This document shows, in pieces, positions 1-13,455 of a stretch of DNA of 64,000 bases. The notes beneath the pieces were generated by a model. It ran no database searches and was not told the DNA's origin. It saw nothing but the letters and a program-made list of their open reading frames with translations. The position numbers were made by a program, and so were the translations under genes. The DNA is taken from NCBI GenBank assembly GCA_020740775.1, contig JAHEWK010000016.1, forward strand, positions 682,001 to 746,000. The letters are read 5' to 3'. The stretch is from Ilyonectria destructans. Its lineage: Eukaryota; Ascomycota; Sordariomycetes; Hypocreales; Nectriaceae. Within the stretch, counting starts at the first letter, position 1. Every line of letters starts with the position of its first letter.

Positions 1-120
1 AATAAACCTAAATAAAAGAAATATAATAAATAGCTATTAGTATATTTAGAAATCTAGCTGAATTATATTAATATTCAATTTTAAAAAGAATTTCTTAATA
101 AGTTATTTAGCTATAATATA

Positions 121-577
121 TATTAAAAGGTTAAAGTATCCTAATATATATATACCTAAAGAGGGGACTAAAAGCTTAATAGTAAAATAAAAACACCAAT
201 AATAGTATTAATAATACAGACTATATACTCAGTCTATTTAAAAATTAACAGTTTACTTAAATAGACTAAGGTTTTTAGTTTAATTAGTTACCTTTTTTAA
301 TACCTTAATAAGCTATAGAAATAGCTATATCTTAAAAAAGCTAAATCTACTGAAAAAGCTAAATTTACTAAAAAAGCTAAATCTTAAAAAAGGTAAAATT
401 ATAATAGATATAAAAGCTCTATAAGCCCTCTTATATTCTAATTATCCTTCTATTTTTATATATATCTTAACTAATTACTTAACTAACTACTTAACTAACT
501 ACTTAACTAACTACTTAACTAATTACTTAACTAACTAAAGATATTTACTTTCCGCTCTATATTACAGACTGATATAG
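121..577 (+). repeat. Left terminal inverted repeat
   Basis: This pairs with 4832-5322 in opposite orientation. It contains about six tandem copies of a 12-bp unit at 467-537 (ACTTAACTAACT) and four or five copies of an AAAAAGCTAAATCT unit at about 334-400. Confidence 0.75.
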
Positions 578-3500
578 TTTTTTCTAATTATTAGTATACT
601 TATAGCTTTTTTTTTAATTTCTATTACTTAATTTTAAGTAATTTAATTCTTATTTTAAGGCTGTAAATTACAGCTAAAAAATTAGAGTTTAAAGATATTA
701 TAAAAGTCTAAATTAACTAACTTAATAAGCTTTATTTAGTATAGCTAATAGTCTTTAGCTATTATATAATTTAAGAGCTAATAGGTTAAGATATAACTTT
801 ATAACTTTAAATTACTATAGAGTTAGTCTATCTTAAAACTCTAATTTAAAAATACTAAAGGTATATACTTTCTCCAGCAGAAAGAGTATTTATTAATAGC
901 TTATATAGTATTATATAGTCTATATAGCTAATAAATAATATAGTATTAATTAACTTATAGCTAAAAAATTAATATAAGAACCTAAAAGAACTAAATAATA
1001 AAGGGATATTATAAAGAAGGTTATATACTTAGTAATTAAAAAAGGTAAAAAATTGTAATTAGATTTATAATTAATAGATTAAATCTCTTATTATACTTAT
1101 ATAAGTATATAACTGTATAGAATTTAAAATAGTAATTAGAATAGTAATTTTAATAATAGCTATAATATATATAGAAAGCTAAAAGTAGCTTTTTAAAAAA
1201 GTAACTTTAAAAATTTACTTAAGAAACTTAATAATTATAATAGCTTATTAATTAAATAATTTAATATAGCTATTATAGCTTCTATATAAATATAATTACT
1301 AAAAGTATAATAGATATATAATCCAGCTTAATATAGTAGAATTTAATATAATAGGCAGTTTTATTTATATTATCTTTTTTTAATTATATCTATAGTAAAA
1401 GATTCTTTTAAAAGCTATAAATATATTTAGAGAATCTATTAAAGTGTATTTTTTATAGCTTAATATAGTAGTAATATAGATATAGATATATTATTATAGA
1501 TATTTAATATCTCTTTTTATAAATAATAAAGCTAATAAAGATAATATATTTTATGTAAACTATTTAATATCTTAGAAAATTACTTAAAAAGAAATTTATA
1601 CCTTAAAGTATTCTATATTTTTAGTATTACTTTATAAAATTATATAATATTTAAATTACTAAATCTATAGAGATTTAAATAAGTATTAAAATAGCAGTAT
1701 TAAAATATAGTAATAAAGTATATATATTGATTATATTTATTCTATATTAAACCCCCTTTTAGAGAGCTAATAGAATATAGCTAATTTTATTATTATCTTA
1801 TTTAATTCTCTTTAGATTCTTAATATATACTTACTATTTAAATTTACCTTAATTAAGTAGCTAATTTCTATTATTCTATTCTATAAAATACCTAAAATTA
1901 TAATATAGTTTATTTTTATACTATTAATATCTAATTTTAATATTTTATAAATTACTCTTTTTTACCTCTATTTTTTTCTATTTAATTATAAGTAGTAATA
2001 AGCTATAGTAAAAAGTACTTTCTTATAGTTAATATATCTTTCTTTTAAAGCCCCTCTATTTAATTTAATATTATTAGGCTTAAGACTAAAAAAAGCTTTA
2101 TATTATTAAATAGATAGTAAAAATATATAATAGAATATCTATTTTTACCTTTATAATTTAACTTCTTTAGAAATATAATATAGTAGATAGTTAATTTAAA
2201 GAGGAAATTTATCTAGTAAAATAAAGAATTATTAATATTAATTAAGATAAATAGTAATATATTTAATTTAATCTTTAGTAGAAAGATCAATATAGATACT
2301 TACTTTTTTTTAAGAATTAAAATCTTAAGATTAAACTAATTAAAATATTAGAAAAGTAAAGTAATACTTCTATAGTTAGTACAGATACTTTAATATTAAA
2401 TTAGAATTTAAATTTAAAAGAATAATATAGTAAACTTATAGCTTAAATATTAATATCTAGCTTGTAATTATTATTTTCCGCTATAAATAGATACTAAAAT
2501 AAATATAGAGTATATAAAAAAGCTTTAAGCTTTAAGATATATCTTATTATAAGCTAGCCTATAGAATTACTTTTATTATTAATCTTAAGATTAATAGCTA
2601 GAAGCTAAAGAAGTTTTATATATAAGGTATAATATAGTTAGCTAAATTAGCTAATTTCTTACTTATAGCTAGCTAGAAATTTAAATAAAAGCTATTATAC
2701 TTTACTTTTAATAAATTCTTTTAGATTAAAAACTTCTTTAAAGTTACTTTTTATCTATAACTTAAAGTTTAAAGTTTTATTCTATATATTACTTTAGCTT
2801 TTATTCTGCTAAATATTAGCTTATTTATCTATTTCTATTTTTAAAGTGTAACTTATATCTATTAAAAGTGTTTTTATCTTTTTAATAGGTAGTAAATTAA
2901 AAAATACTTTAAATTTTATTATATAAGTATATAATAATCTCTAATATTATTTATAGATAAAGTTAGCTTATAATAGTAAATATTTAGTTAATATTACTAA
3001 TTACTATATCTTTCTTAAGACTTTTAATATAAATAAATATATACCTTTTAATATTATATATTAGCAGATATTAATATCTATATAAAATTAGAATATAAAT
3101 ATATACTTAAATAAAAAGTCAGTTTAACTTATAGTTTCTTATCTTATAAAAGTATCTATTAGTAATTTAGCTATTTATAGATTATTATTCTTTAAGAATA
3201 AAATATTAAATATAGGGATTTTAGTAATTTCTCTAGTTATATTATATTTTAATTTTAAAAAAACTATTAATTAATATTTAGTCTTAAGTAATATCTCTTT
3301 ATATACTTTTAGAGTATTAATATTAAACTTAATATATATTAAAATATAGATATTTATAAACTATCTATATATTTAGATACTTTAGAAACTTCTATAGTAT
3401 ATCTATATATTAATATTTAATCTAGCTAAATAGCAGCTATAATAAATATAATAATTTAAAGTATAGTATATTTAGCTGCTACTTCTATAGAATAAATAAA

Positions 3501-4831
3501 TAACTAAATATAGTAATTTAAAGTATTACTACTAATAGAAGAAAGTATACTCTAAATAGATAACTTCTATTTATTAATATAAAAATAATTACTATATATA
3601 TATATTAGCTATATACTATATTTTTAAACTGTATTAAAAGAATTTACAGTTAGATAAGTATTTTAAATTAAATAAAGAAAGAATAAGAATATTAAGTTAG
3701 TTTTATATTTATTTAATAATAAAGTATAAAAATAGATTACTATACTTATATTAAATATAAAGTTTATTTATAGTAAATTAATATCTATTAAGATATTTAA
3801 TATTTATAGATATAGAGAATTAATTCCTTTAAATACCAGCTTATTATTTCTTAAAAGTTAAGTAGAAATCTATATCTATTTATTCTTTATATTAATATAA
3901 TAATTACTAAAAGCTTAATACTTTATAATAATAATTATTTAACTTAAATATTACTATAATCTACTATTTAAAAGTATCTTTTAATTTATAAAGATATTAA
4001 AAAAAGCTAGAAATTACTTTATAAACTTAATTTTCTACTGTAATAAATACCTTATAATAATTACCAGTTTATAATAACAGTTTAATAGAAGTATATAGCT
4101 TAATATAGATTTATCTATTTTATAATTATATATTAAGTATACTTACTACTAGTAATATCTATAGTTTTCTTAAAGTAAAAAGAATTAAAATATAGAGAAG
4201 GTAATATTACTACTGTTTTTAATATTTATAAGTTACTATCTATAGAGCTTTTAGTAGTATTATAGATTTCCAGTTAAAAATAAGTAATTATAGATATTAA
4301 TAGATATTTAATTTTTCCTTTAATATTATTAAAGTATATAAATTTACTTAAGATTCTTAATTTTCTTTCTTTAATTTAAATATTATCTTATTCTTCTAAA
4401 AATAAAAAGAATCTCAGCTTATTTTATTTTCTATTTTAATTACTATTAGAAATAGTAAAATAAAGTATTAATAGTAAGGGATATTATAGATATAAGAAGT
4501 TATAAAGTACTTAAAGCCTTTTACTTAAATAGTACTTATAGTATAATCTATTTTTAAACTTTTAACTTTATTAAGTAATATATAAATTATTCTATTATTT
4601 ATTATTATCTTAAGAAATTTACTTTTTATCTTAATATAAAAATAGCTTTTTTAAACTTAAAAAGAGTTTTTATAATAATTAAGAGAATCTAATAAGTATT
4701 TAAAATTAAAATTAAAATAGCCTTTTTATTATATATTACTAATTATATAAGTTTATAGATTTTAAGTAAATAGATTTAATAGAGTTTAATAGTAATATAT
4801 TCTATTTATATTATTAAAAGATTAAAAGATA

Positions 4832-5322
4832 CTATATCAGTCTAAAGAGTAAAATAGAAAGATATCTTCAGTTAGTTAAGTAGTTAGTTAAGTAGTTAGT
4901 TAAGTAATTAGTTAAGTAGTTAGTTAAGTAGTTAATTAAGATATATATAAGAATAGAAAGATAACTAGAGTAAAAAAAAGCTTATAAAGCTTTTATATCT
5001 ATTATAATTTTACCTTTTTTAAAATCTAGCTTTTTTAGTAGATTTAGCTTTTCCAGTAAATCTAGCTTTTTTAAGATTTAGCTTTTTTAGTAGATTTAGC
5101 TTTTTTAAGATATAGCTATTTTTATAGCTTATTAAGATATTAAAAAAAATAACTAGTTAGATTAAAAACCTTAATCTATTTAAGTAACTATTAATCTTTA
5201 AATAGACTGAATATATAATCTGTATTATTAATACTATTATTAGTATTTTTCTTTTACTATTAAGCTTTTAGTCCTCTCTTTAGGTATATATATATTAGGG
5301 TACTTTAACTTTTTAATATTAC
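4832..5322 (-). repeat. Right terminal inverted repeat
   Basis: Reverse-complement match to 121-577. The minisatellite lies at 4873-4941 in inverted form (AGTTAGTTAAGT units), and the AGATTTAGCTTTTT repeats at about 5025-5105. Differences from the left copy are nearly all transitions, as expected from independent RIP hits. Confidence 0.75.
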
Positions 5323-6656
5323 TAAAAGAAAGCTACTATCTTACTAACTTTAAAAGTAATATATTATCTAAATTAATTAATAAATAAACTGATAATAGAA
5401 ATATCTATTTACTCTACTATTATATTAGTATTTTAACTATAGTATTTTAAGCTCTTTTAAATATTTTCTATATTAAAATATCTATTAATACCACTCTAAA
5501 TATATAGTTAACCTTCTTTTTATTTTTAATAACTATATTATTAATAATATTAACTATAACTACTATACTAACTTTAATTAAAAGGTTAAAATCCTCTAGA
5601 TATAATTTACTACTTATACTACTACTTATTATATATTAAAAGCCAGTATAATTATAGCTATACTTTTAAGTTCTTATAGTTCTATAGTAGGATATTAGAT
5701 ATTTACTAATAAAGATAAAAAAACCTCTTTAAGATAAATTAGTAAAACTACTTAATATATATTATAGATATTTAAAGCTATATTAATTGCTAGACTTATA
5801 AGACTTAAAACTAATTTATTATTTAAACTTAAAACTCTCTCTAGCAGTATAACTCTAGAAATTTCTATTAAAAATAAGAAATATATAGTTATTTTTAATC
5901 TTCTTATTAGTATTATTAGTATAATAGCAGCTATAGATAGCAGTACTAATAGTAAAGTTACTATATAGGTTATTATATTTATAGTATCTTAAAATCCAGA
6001 GGATATTTAAGCTGGATTTAATACTGAAAGTAAGATTACTAGAGATAATATAGTATATAGCAGTAGTAATAACTGCCTAATTATAGCTTTAAAGAAGTAT
6101 TATAGTATAATTAGAGTCTTTATAAAATTAATTAAAATAATATTAATAGCTAAAATAGTAAGTTAAAGTTTAATCTTCTAAAAATAGTAAAATAGTAAAG
6201 AAAGATAAATAAAAATAAAGTTTTTAACTCTTTAGAGTATATATTGAAATTATATAAAGAGGTAATATATTCCCTATATATATTAGAAGTAAACTTATAT
6301 AATCTAGCTGCTTAAAAAGTATTAAAGTAAATTAATATATAGATTTAAATAGTAAATAAATTAGAGGAGATGTTAGAATTTAAGTAGTTAATTTTAATAA
6401 ATAAGTTTATTTCTTATTATAGTAAGATTAATACTAACTATAAAATTCTGAAAAATAATATAATAAATTAAGATACTAAAAGTAAAGTTATAATGAAAAA
6501 GAAATTTATTAACTATCTAATTAATAGAAAGTATTTATTAAAATTATAAAATATATTAACTGTAAATAATTATTTAGTAAGTTAAAATAGTAATAAAAAT
6601 ATAAAGGATATTATATAAGAGGCTTTTTATATAAGTAATAAAGTAATAAGAATTTA

Positions 6657-7810
6657 TTAAAAGGTTAAAGTACTTTAATATATATATATCTAAAGGGGAA
6701 ATTAAAAGCTTAATAGTAAAAAAAATACTAATAATAATATTAATAATACAGATTATATACTCAGTCTATTTAAAGATTAATAATTACTTAAATAGATTAA
6801 GGTTTTTAATTTAATTAGTTACCTTTTTTAATATTTTAATAGACTGTAAAAATAGCTATATCTTAAAAAAGCTAAATTTACTATAAAAGCTAAATTTTAA
6901 AAAAGCTAAATCTACTAAAAAAGCTAAATTTACTGAAAAAGTTAGATTTACTAAAAAAGCTAAATCTTAAAAAAGGCGAAATTATAATAGATATAAAAGC
7001 TCTATAAGCTTTTTTTTACTTTAGTTATCTTTCTATTTTTATATATATCTTAATTAACTACTTAACTAACTATTTAACTAATTACTTAACTAACTACTTA
7101 ACTAACTAAAGATATCTACTTTCTATTTTATTCTTTAAATTAATATAGTATCTTCTAATTATAGCTATACTTATAGCTTCTATTTTAATCTATACTACTT
7201 AATTTAAAGTAATTTAATTCTTATTTTAAAGCTATAAATTACAGCTAAAAAGTTCAGACTAAAAGATATTAAAAAAGTATAAATTAATTAATCTAGTAAA
7301 CTGTATTTAATATAGTTACTTATATTTAGCTACTATATAATTTAAAAGCTAGCCAGCTTAAATATAAATTTAAAACTTTAAATTACTATTAAAATAAACT
7401 ATCTTAAAATAATAATTTAAAACTATAAAAGTAGAATAATTTCTCTAGCTAAAAAGATATTCTTAAATAGCTTATATAGCTTTAGCTATATAGTATAGAT
7501 TATATAGCTAATATATAATATAGTATTAATTAACTTATAGCTAAAGAATTAATAACTATAAGAATTTAAGGGAACTCTATTAATAGCTTTAGTTAGTATA
7601 TAGAAGTTAGCTTATTTTAGGCTTTTATTAATTAGTTACCTCTAATAGTAGCTATAAAGAAATAATAAAGGGATATTATAGAGGAGGTTTAAAAGAGGTA
7701 AAAAACTGTAATTAGATTTACAATTAATAGAATAAGTCCCTTATTATATTTATATAAGTATATAATACAGAATTTAAAATAGTAGTTAGAATAGTAATTT
7801 CAATAATAAT
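6657..7810 (+). mobile_element. Second, truncated copy of the same element
   Basis: This starts with the same terminal motif as the left end of the first element and runs in the same orientation through the GCTAAAT repeats, the 12-bp minisatellite (7049-7110) and the inner region. It stays alignable by eye with 121-1160 up to about 7810. No matching right terminus was seen before the block ends near 9060, so the copy is truncated or interrupted. Confidence 0.65.
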
Positions 7811-9060
7811 AGTAGATACTATAAAAGTTATATTTAGTAAAGTAGCTATAGTAAATATATATTTTACTATCTAAAGCTACTATAGCCTTAAAAGCTATAC
7901 TTAAAGTCTATAAAATAACTACTAATTTAAATAAATAATTAACTACTACTATAAAAATAGTAGAAAATATTTTCAGTATACTAATTACTTCTATTTAATA
8001 TCTATAGTATATAGAGAAAAAAACATTAAAATCTCTAATTATAAGTATAAAAAGATTAAATTATAAAACTTAAGTATATATTAAAAGATAAAAAAATAGA
8101 ACTCTAATTTAGCATCTTAAATCAGCTTTTAAAATTAGCTTTTTAAAAGTATAGAAATATATAAATACTAATAACTAAGAATCTAATTAAGAGCTAATTA
8201 CTATAGTCTAATTAATACTATAATAATTTTAAAGAGTTATTTTAAGTAATTAAATTATAGATAATACTAAAGAATATAACTTCTAGAAGAAAGAATCTAA
8301 CTGTAAATTACTATATAAAATTTTATAAGAAGAATATTTATATTCTTACTATTTTAAGCTTAAGTAAGATCTTTAGTTCTATAAGTATAAAAAGTATAAT
8401 TATTAAGGCTTATAAAAAAATAGCTTTCTTCTATCTTAAGAGGCTAAATTAGTTAGTATGTATAATAATAAGATAAAGCTTAAGAAGAATCTAGTTAAAA
8501 GAAGGGAAATAAGAAATAAATAGACCTTAGGGACTTATAATATTAAAAAAGTAGCTAATAGTATCTAATACCTTTAAAATAGAATTAAGAAAATAGAAAT
8601 TAGTAGTATTAAATAGCTTTAAGCTAAAGTTAAAAAGATAGAAAAAAGATTTAATACTATAGAAATAAATATAAATAAGTTAAAGGGAATATTTAAGAAG
8701 CTTATAGTAAGCTTAAAGAAATAAATATTAAGTTTATTAAGTTAAAGAGGGATAAATCTATAGTAGTAATAAGTTTAGTATATTATTAGAAATAGTTAAT
8801 TATCTTCTCTAACTAGCTATAGCTAAATCTATATTTTCTTTTTTCTTTTTTCCTTTTTCTTTTTTTTATTTATTTAGGTATTAATTTAATTATATAATAG
8901 TTTAGTAGTAAAATAGTTTATACTTTTTTTTTTTTAATATACTTTACCTACCTATAATACCAGTTTCAGTTTACAGTACCTAAGCTTAGAAGACTGCTTA
9001 CCTTATATTAATAGTTCCGTCTCTATCTATCTATAATATTCTATTATTACAGGCGCTATT

Positions 9061-9910
9061 CACTCTAAATTACCTTACTAATTACTAGGTTGTTTTGTCG
9101 AAAGGGGGTTCAAATACAACTGCTAGGCTGAGCTGAAACAATAGGACCAGAAAGAGAGAGCTAGCATAGACGTTAAGCCTAGACCATCAGCCCTCTGACA
9201 AGCGGGTCACTTCACAGCATAAGAAAATAAGGACGAGAAAGGGAGTTCATTGAGGCAGAGTGTGTATAATGGCGAATAATTATTGCTAGCTATCCTGCTT
9301 TTTTCTATGTAAATGAGATTTTACATGGACAAGAGATATCAATTCAGAAGCCCGAGAAATTGATCGGGTTCGAAAGGAAGAAAGGTCTTTTCATATATAT
9401 CTCATACTATAATCAGGGCGTTCAGCGGGAAATGGGCCCTGATTGTATCGCTGGGATTCACGAACGCGGGAAAGGAGGAAATTGAGAAGTTATATTCGGT
9501 CAAGCTGCAATTTAGGAGCGGCAAAACTTGTTATCGAGAACTGCACAGTTCTAGCAGGAGGGTGAAGGTTAATCGCTTGGTTACTATGGGGGACGGGGAA
9601 ATTCGTGGACTCCGAGGGTTGTTCCGGAATACGAGAGCGAACGCTGACGCCATGGTGTAATTCGTGTAGATGAACGAAGGATACTTGATTAGGTACATCG
9701 GGCCCTGGCCGGGGCACCCTTTAAAAGGTGTGTGTGCTAGCTAGACGGTCCAAAGGACCGGAATTCGCATAGTAAATCAGGCCGACGCCATCATCGGTGC
9801 GGAATTGGCACTCCCTTCGTGCCGGCTTCATCAGAATCACGTGTCGGGTGCGATGTACCTGATGTTGCTCGACTTGGCCCCTTGACAAACGCGGACTTGA
9901 GGCAGGATGA
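9061..9910. other. Border sequence between RIP block and first gene
   Basis: Composition is normal here. Only short overlapping open frames occur on the minus strand and none shows a recognisable motif or signal peptide. No repeat shared with the AT-rich block was seen. Confidence 0.5.
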
Positions 9911-10536
9911 GTGGGGATAGGGTCGTACGGTGTGCGCTCAGGGGAATTCAAAGCAGAAGATATCACACAGCTTCTCTCTGACCTTAAGGAGAGCAACGAC
10001 CAAAAAGATCGTATCCTCGTCAAGTATATAAAGAGACGCATTCGGCAACTCAACATACCCCGAGCAATCACCGATACTGTCGACGATATGGGCGGAACAC
10101 TAGGAGCTATTCTAGGCATCCTACTCACAGCCTTTAACAACGCCCTCAAGCGCCAATTCACATCTCAAGGAGCTGTCACCACTGCGATTTTCTCCGACGC
10201 CCTTGGCACAGTTGTTGAGTCCCTCAAGGTGTATATACTACAGCACGAGAGGGAGACCGTACGGTCATGGATGTTCTGATCCCATTTACAGACGAGTTTG
10301 TGCAGACGAGGAGCTTTGAGGCTGCAATGCGAAAGGCGAAGGAGAAGGCAGAAGCTACACGTTTTCTGAAGTCGAAACTGGGAAGAGCTCTGTATGTGGG
10401 TGAGGCGAGCGAGCAACAGGTGCCGGATCCGGGGGCTTGGGCTTTGTATGAGATGCTGGGTGGAGTAGAATTGGGTCTTGGTCTTGGGGGAACATCGAAA
10501 TTAAAAGGAATTCTATACAGAAGTAAAAAGGCTTAA
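9911..10536 (+). pseudogene. Unknown gene, apparently frameshifted
   Basis: Two overlapping open frames follow one another: 122 codons (9911-10279) and 89 codons (10267-10536) in a different frame. There is no usable intron between them, so a single-base indel near 10230-10270 in one gene is the simplest reading. The first part has charged helical segments followed by a hydrophobic stretch (GTLGAILGILLTAF, about residues 61-74). The second is Lys/Glu-rich and then Gly/Leu-rich. No family was recognised. A diverged copy of the 3' end lies at 14380-14482, downstream of the secreted-protein gene. It could instead be two unrelated small genes or noncoding DNA. Confidence 0.3.
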
Positions 10537-10560
10537 CAAATATATTATAGTTCTTCTAAT

Positions 10561-12135
10561 CTACAGCTCATCATGGTGCTTTAATCTATCCTGATTAAAT
10601 ACGCTAACTCCATGACTTCCACTTGTAAATATAAAATTATCCAGTTGTTCTTCTGTCAGCATATGAGTAAAGTTGCCTTGGAAAGATATGATCTCATTCG
10701 TGCCAGCGCGATACAACCTCATCGACGGATATGAGTCAATCTCAATCGGCACATCATTAGCATCGACGTTGATCACAGCTATAGAAACCTGCTTGGAAAG
10801 ACCCGACTTTGAGTATCTGAACCCAAGCTCTTTCATCGTCCCATGAAGGCTATCCAAGCCTGTCAGTAATTATGTAGAGCGACTTTGGAGATTGGTGGAC
10901 TTACTCTGTGCAGTATTGACACCATGGGACGTGGAACTCAACAAGGACATCCCGAGTCTTGTCATAGACGAACTCGTCAAAGTTGCTGCCAACCAACGTG
11001 GTCAAGAAAGGCTGGGAAGCAGATGGTGTAGGTACTGGCTCGGATTTGATAGTCGGTGTTAATGTCCCTTTCAAGTATGCAGATATGTGCTTGGCAATCC
11101 TATTGGCACTGAATGCCGATGTCGACATAGGATACGCCCTTCCTCGGGGATCTGCAATAGCGAACCCACGCTTGACATCATTTCTTAGATGCATTTGCTT
11201 GCATCTCGCAGGGTAATCCGGGGCAAAGACTATCAGAAATGTCATTTGATACTGATACTTTTTGGCAAGAGGAATCAAAGACTTGGTAAGCTCAACCCTT
11301 TCTTGACGTTTACTGAAGAAGATTTGAGCCAGTGGTTTTCCATCCTAAATCGGTCAGCGGGAAGAATGTGTCAAGTAAGGATGGCTTACTGCAATGGCTT
11401 GTTCATAAATCACCGGATCATGTTCGCGGATCAGAGGCGTAGTTGCGTTTTGCAAGAAAGTGTTAATATAGTCCACGTTGAAGGGCCCGCGGTAGTAGTC
11501 AGGATCGTCTTCCTCCTGTGTATAAACAGCGATGGAAGGTTGCGTACTGTGTCCGTCTAAAGCATCAACAGAACCAAAGCTGTAATGCGCCCGCCACCGC
11601 TCAGCAACATTGTTAAAATTCTTGCGGTCTTGTTGGCGGTCTGATGAGCCAAGAAATGCAACGACCGCCACTCGGGCTGAAGTCGCGAAATCAATGTGAC
11701 CCTTACTGGTCAGATCCGTGACTGGAGAACCAGATTGTCTTTCGATATACTTGACAACTCTGTCATCATGGTCAGTAGTGCACAGGTAGATGTCGAGGTA
11801 GAAGCCTACGAAGACGCGTCCAAAGCTTCCTTGTACGTAACCAAGTTGCCGTCGCCTGTTGTATACTTCAACGTAGGGACGGTGAATACCTGTGCATCAT
11901 CACAGGCAGACGGCTCCTCGTTGCAATTGACTGAGGCAATGGCTGTCTTGGTGAGTACTGAGGATGCACTGTCCAGCAACCTTTGTACTCGATCGCATTC
12001 CTTACAGCCGTCTGCTGTGAACAGGATGAGCGACTGTCTTGAGGATATCAAAACGTTGAACTCGGCTTTGCGGAGTTTGATGCATATCGTTGGAGTGTAA
12101 AGAGCAGCAAGTAAGAGCAGGGCAAAGAGACGCAT
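10561..12135 (-). CDS. Protein disulfide isomerase family protein with HDEL signal
   Basis: Four exons (12135-11810, 11759-11390, 11344-10905, 10849-10561) give 474 residues. The start is the ATG at 12135, where a hydrophobic signal peptide begins (MRLFALLLLAALYT). A first thioredoxin-like domain carries a CKEC motif near residue 45. The segment KYIERQSGSPV follows, as in the b domain of PDI. A second catalytic domain has WCQYC, and the protein ends HHDEL, an ER-retention signal. The family forms and rearranges disulfides in the endoplasmic reticulum. CKEC and CQYC both differ from canonical CGHC, so redox behaviour may differ from housekeeping PDI. A diverged accessory paralogue rather than the main pdi1 gene is likely. 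Intron 3 ends at a TAG acceptor at 10850, which restores phase. Confidence 0.9.
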
Positions 12136-12237
12136 GGTGATACGATGAACGGGTTTAGAAAGGAGGATGAGAACTTGAAGCTTATCAGAAAGTAGGTTGA
12201 AAGCTTGAAGCATATATTCGAATAATTGCCCATTCAT

Positions 12238-12584
12238 GAAGCTTCCCTATCATGATACGAATTGCCTATCTTGGTATACGAATTATCACGACTGGTCCGT
12301 CAAGCCATCTTATTTCAGATAAGAGACAACCCGTTGGTTGTTGCTGTGTCAGGTGACCGTGCTACTGAAGGTTAGCACAAACTATAAACTGCGCAATTTT
12401 CATCTCAAAGCTAGCTCATAACGGCAGGTATTGTAAACCAGTGCCCCATTATTGGACCGGAGTCGGTTACGGCACTAATGGCCACTTTTAGCATGTTCTG
12501 GAATACGAATAGAACCATTCATGACTCCATTTGAAAGCTAAAAGCCTACAAGGGGTACAATTGCAGGGGCAGACCGGTAACATG
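12238..12584. other. Intergenic, upstream of the PDI gene
   Basis: No coding potential or repeat was noticed. It should hold the promoter of the minus-strand PDI gene. Confidence 0.5.
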
Positions 12585-12956
12585 TTAATTATCGCAAGAT
12601 CCTAGGAAATTGATCATGCTTAGCTTTAAGGTTTCAACTTCATCTGCGAATCGCTTCTTAAAGAGGACTAGACTTGCTAAGACAAAGTGGTAGAGTTTCG
12701 GTCTCTCCGTATTCCCTCCTGTATGATTGGTGTAAAAACTACCCATAGCCATCGGCAAGGATCTTAGCGCAAGGTAAAGTAGTCGTTCAAAGTTTCCCTC
12801 CTTGGAACCCCTGTGGCTTGTGGAGTCCAATGACATCCCCTTGTCGGTGATAGCACGATCATCAGGACCAGGTATCCTGCCGGTATCCGAACATGTTCCC
12901 AGATATTCCAACACCGACAATCCAATAAAACACAATACCAAGACGAGTAATTTCAA
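12585..12956 (-). CDS. Small predicted secreted protein, function unknown
   Basis: A single 123-residue frame begins with a strongly hydrophobic leader (MKLLVLVLCFIGLSVL) followed by a plausible cleavage site before CSDTG. The mature part has two cysteines, one near each end, and one N-glycosylation sequon (NHT). No domain was recognised. The position between a secretory-pathway gene and a second secreted protein, beside a RIP block, resembles where many fungal effector-like genes sit, but that is inference. It could be a chance frame. Confidence 0.4.
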   Translation of the reverse strand: MKLLVLVLCFIGLSVLEYLGTCSDTGRIPGPDDRAITDKGMSLDSTSHRGSKEGNFERLLYLALRSLPMAMGSFYTNHTGGNTERPKLYHFVLASLVLFKKRFADEVETLKLSMINFLGSCDN

Positions 12957-13455
12957 AATATGAGCAGCGTCATTTTAAAGGAAGTGCCTTATCAGCGCTG
13001 TGGTACAAGCCGCAACCTCATTTTCGGCCAAATGTCATAGCAGCTGTCAGTCGCTAAAAGTCATATATCGATTGTGGAGTAACATCTGGTGTGGTCCGTG
13101 ATGGTAGCCTTGTTGCCCCCAAAACAACTCATTGAGATATCGACTAAGGTTTCTTCATCTTCAGTCACCGCTAAGAGGATGGGCTTCATGGGGAAGGTGG
13201 TTGTGCACAAGCTCTCGGTAACCAGATTTCTTACCAAGCTAAGCTTGGATCAATAGCGGTAGCCAGGTCCAGTCTAGAGATTCGTATTGCTCCCTTGTAC
13301 ATGAGGAAGCTGTGATAGTTACAGTTAGAGGAGATTTGCCGGTGCTATGGTTCCCAGCAGTACAAGAAGAGCACTCCCTTCCCACAGATAACTTAGAATC
13401 CGTACCCAAACATTCATTCCTCAATTACCTATCTGGTCTCCAACTATCGACCATC
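12957..13455. other. Intergenic, 5' region of the secreted-protein gene
   Basis: No separate gene was seen. The reading frame of the downstream secreted protein stays open back to 13312, but the signal peptide fixes its start at 13456. Confidence 0.5.

Larger units (their letters stand above)
121..5322. mobile_element. Degenerate ~5.2 kb element with long terminal inverted repeats
   Basis: The sequence at 121-577 recurs in reverse complement at 4832-5322. Matching landmarks, in order, are the end motif TTAAAAGGTTAAAGTA, a run of AAAAAGCTAAAT-type repeats, a 12-bp minisatellite (ACTTAACTAACT units), and an inner boundary GACTGATATAG. Long inverted termini around ~4.2 kb of internal DNA suggest a class II element, but RIP has destroyed all coding potential so no transposase can be named. 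A nested or foldback arrangement of two unrelated insertions is an alternative. Target-site duplication cannot be judged in such AT-rich flanks. Confidence 0.65.
1..9060. repeat. AT-rich RIP-degraded repeat block
   Basis: The stretch is almost entirely A and T, rich in TpA steps, with very few CpA, TpG or CpG dinucleotides. No open reading frame of useful length survives on either strand. Composition changes sharply to normal at about 9060-9100. This is the pattern expected when RIP has converted C to T on both strands of duplicated DNA. Two copies of one transposon-like element can still be seen inside it. Such blocks are usually heterochromatic. No host gene was seen. Confidence 0.9.

Noticed and set aside
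467..537. Tandem ACTTAACTAACT units resembling a short CRISPR-like array
   Set aside because: Units are contiguous with no spacers, occur at three related positions, and belong to a transposon terminus in a eukaryotic genome.
9721..10161. 146-codon minus-strand frame opposite the unknown gene
   Set aside because: Arg/Ser-rich antisense shadow without motif or leader. The plus-strand frames have more protein-like composition.
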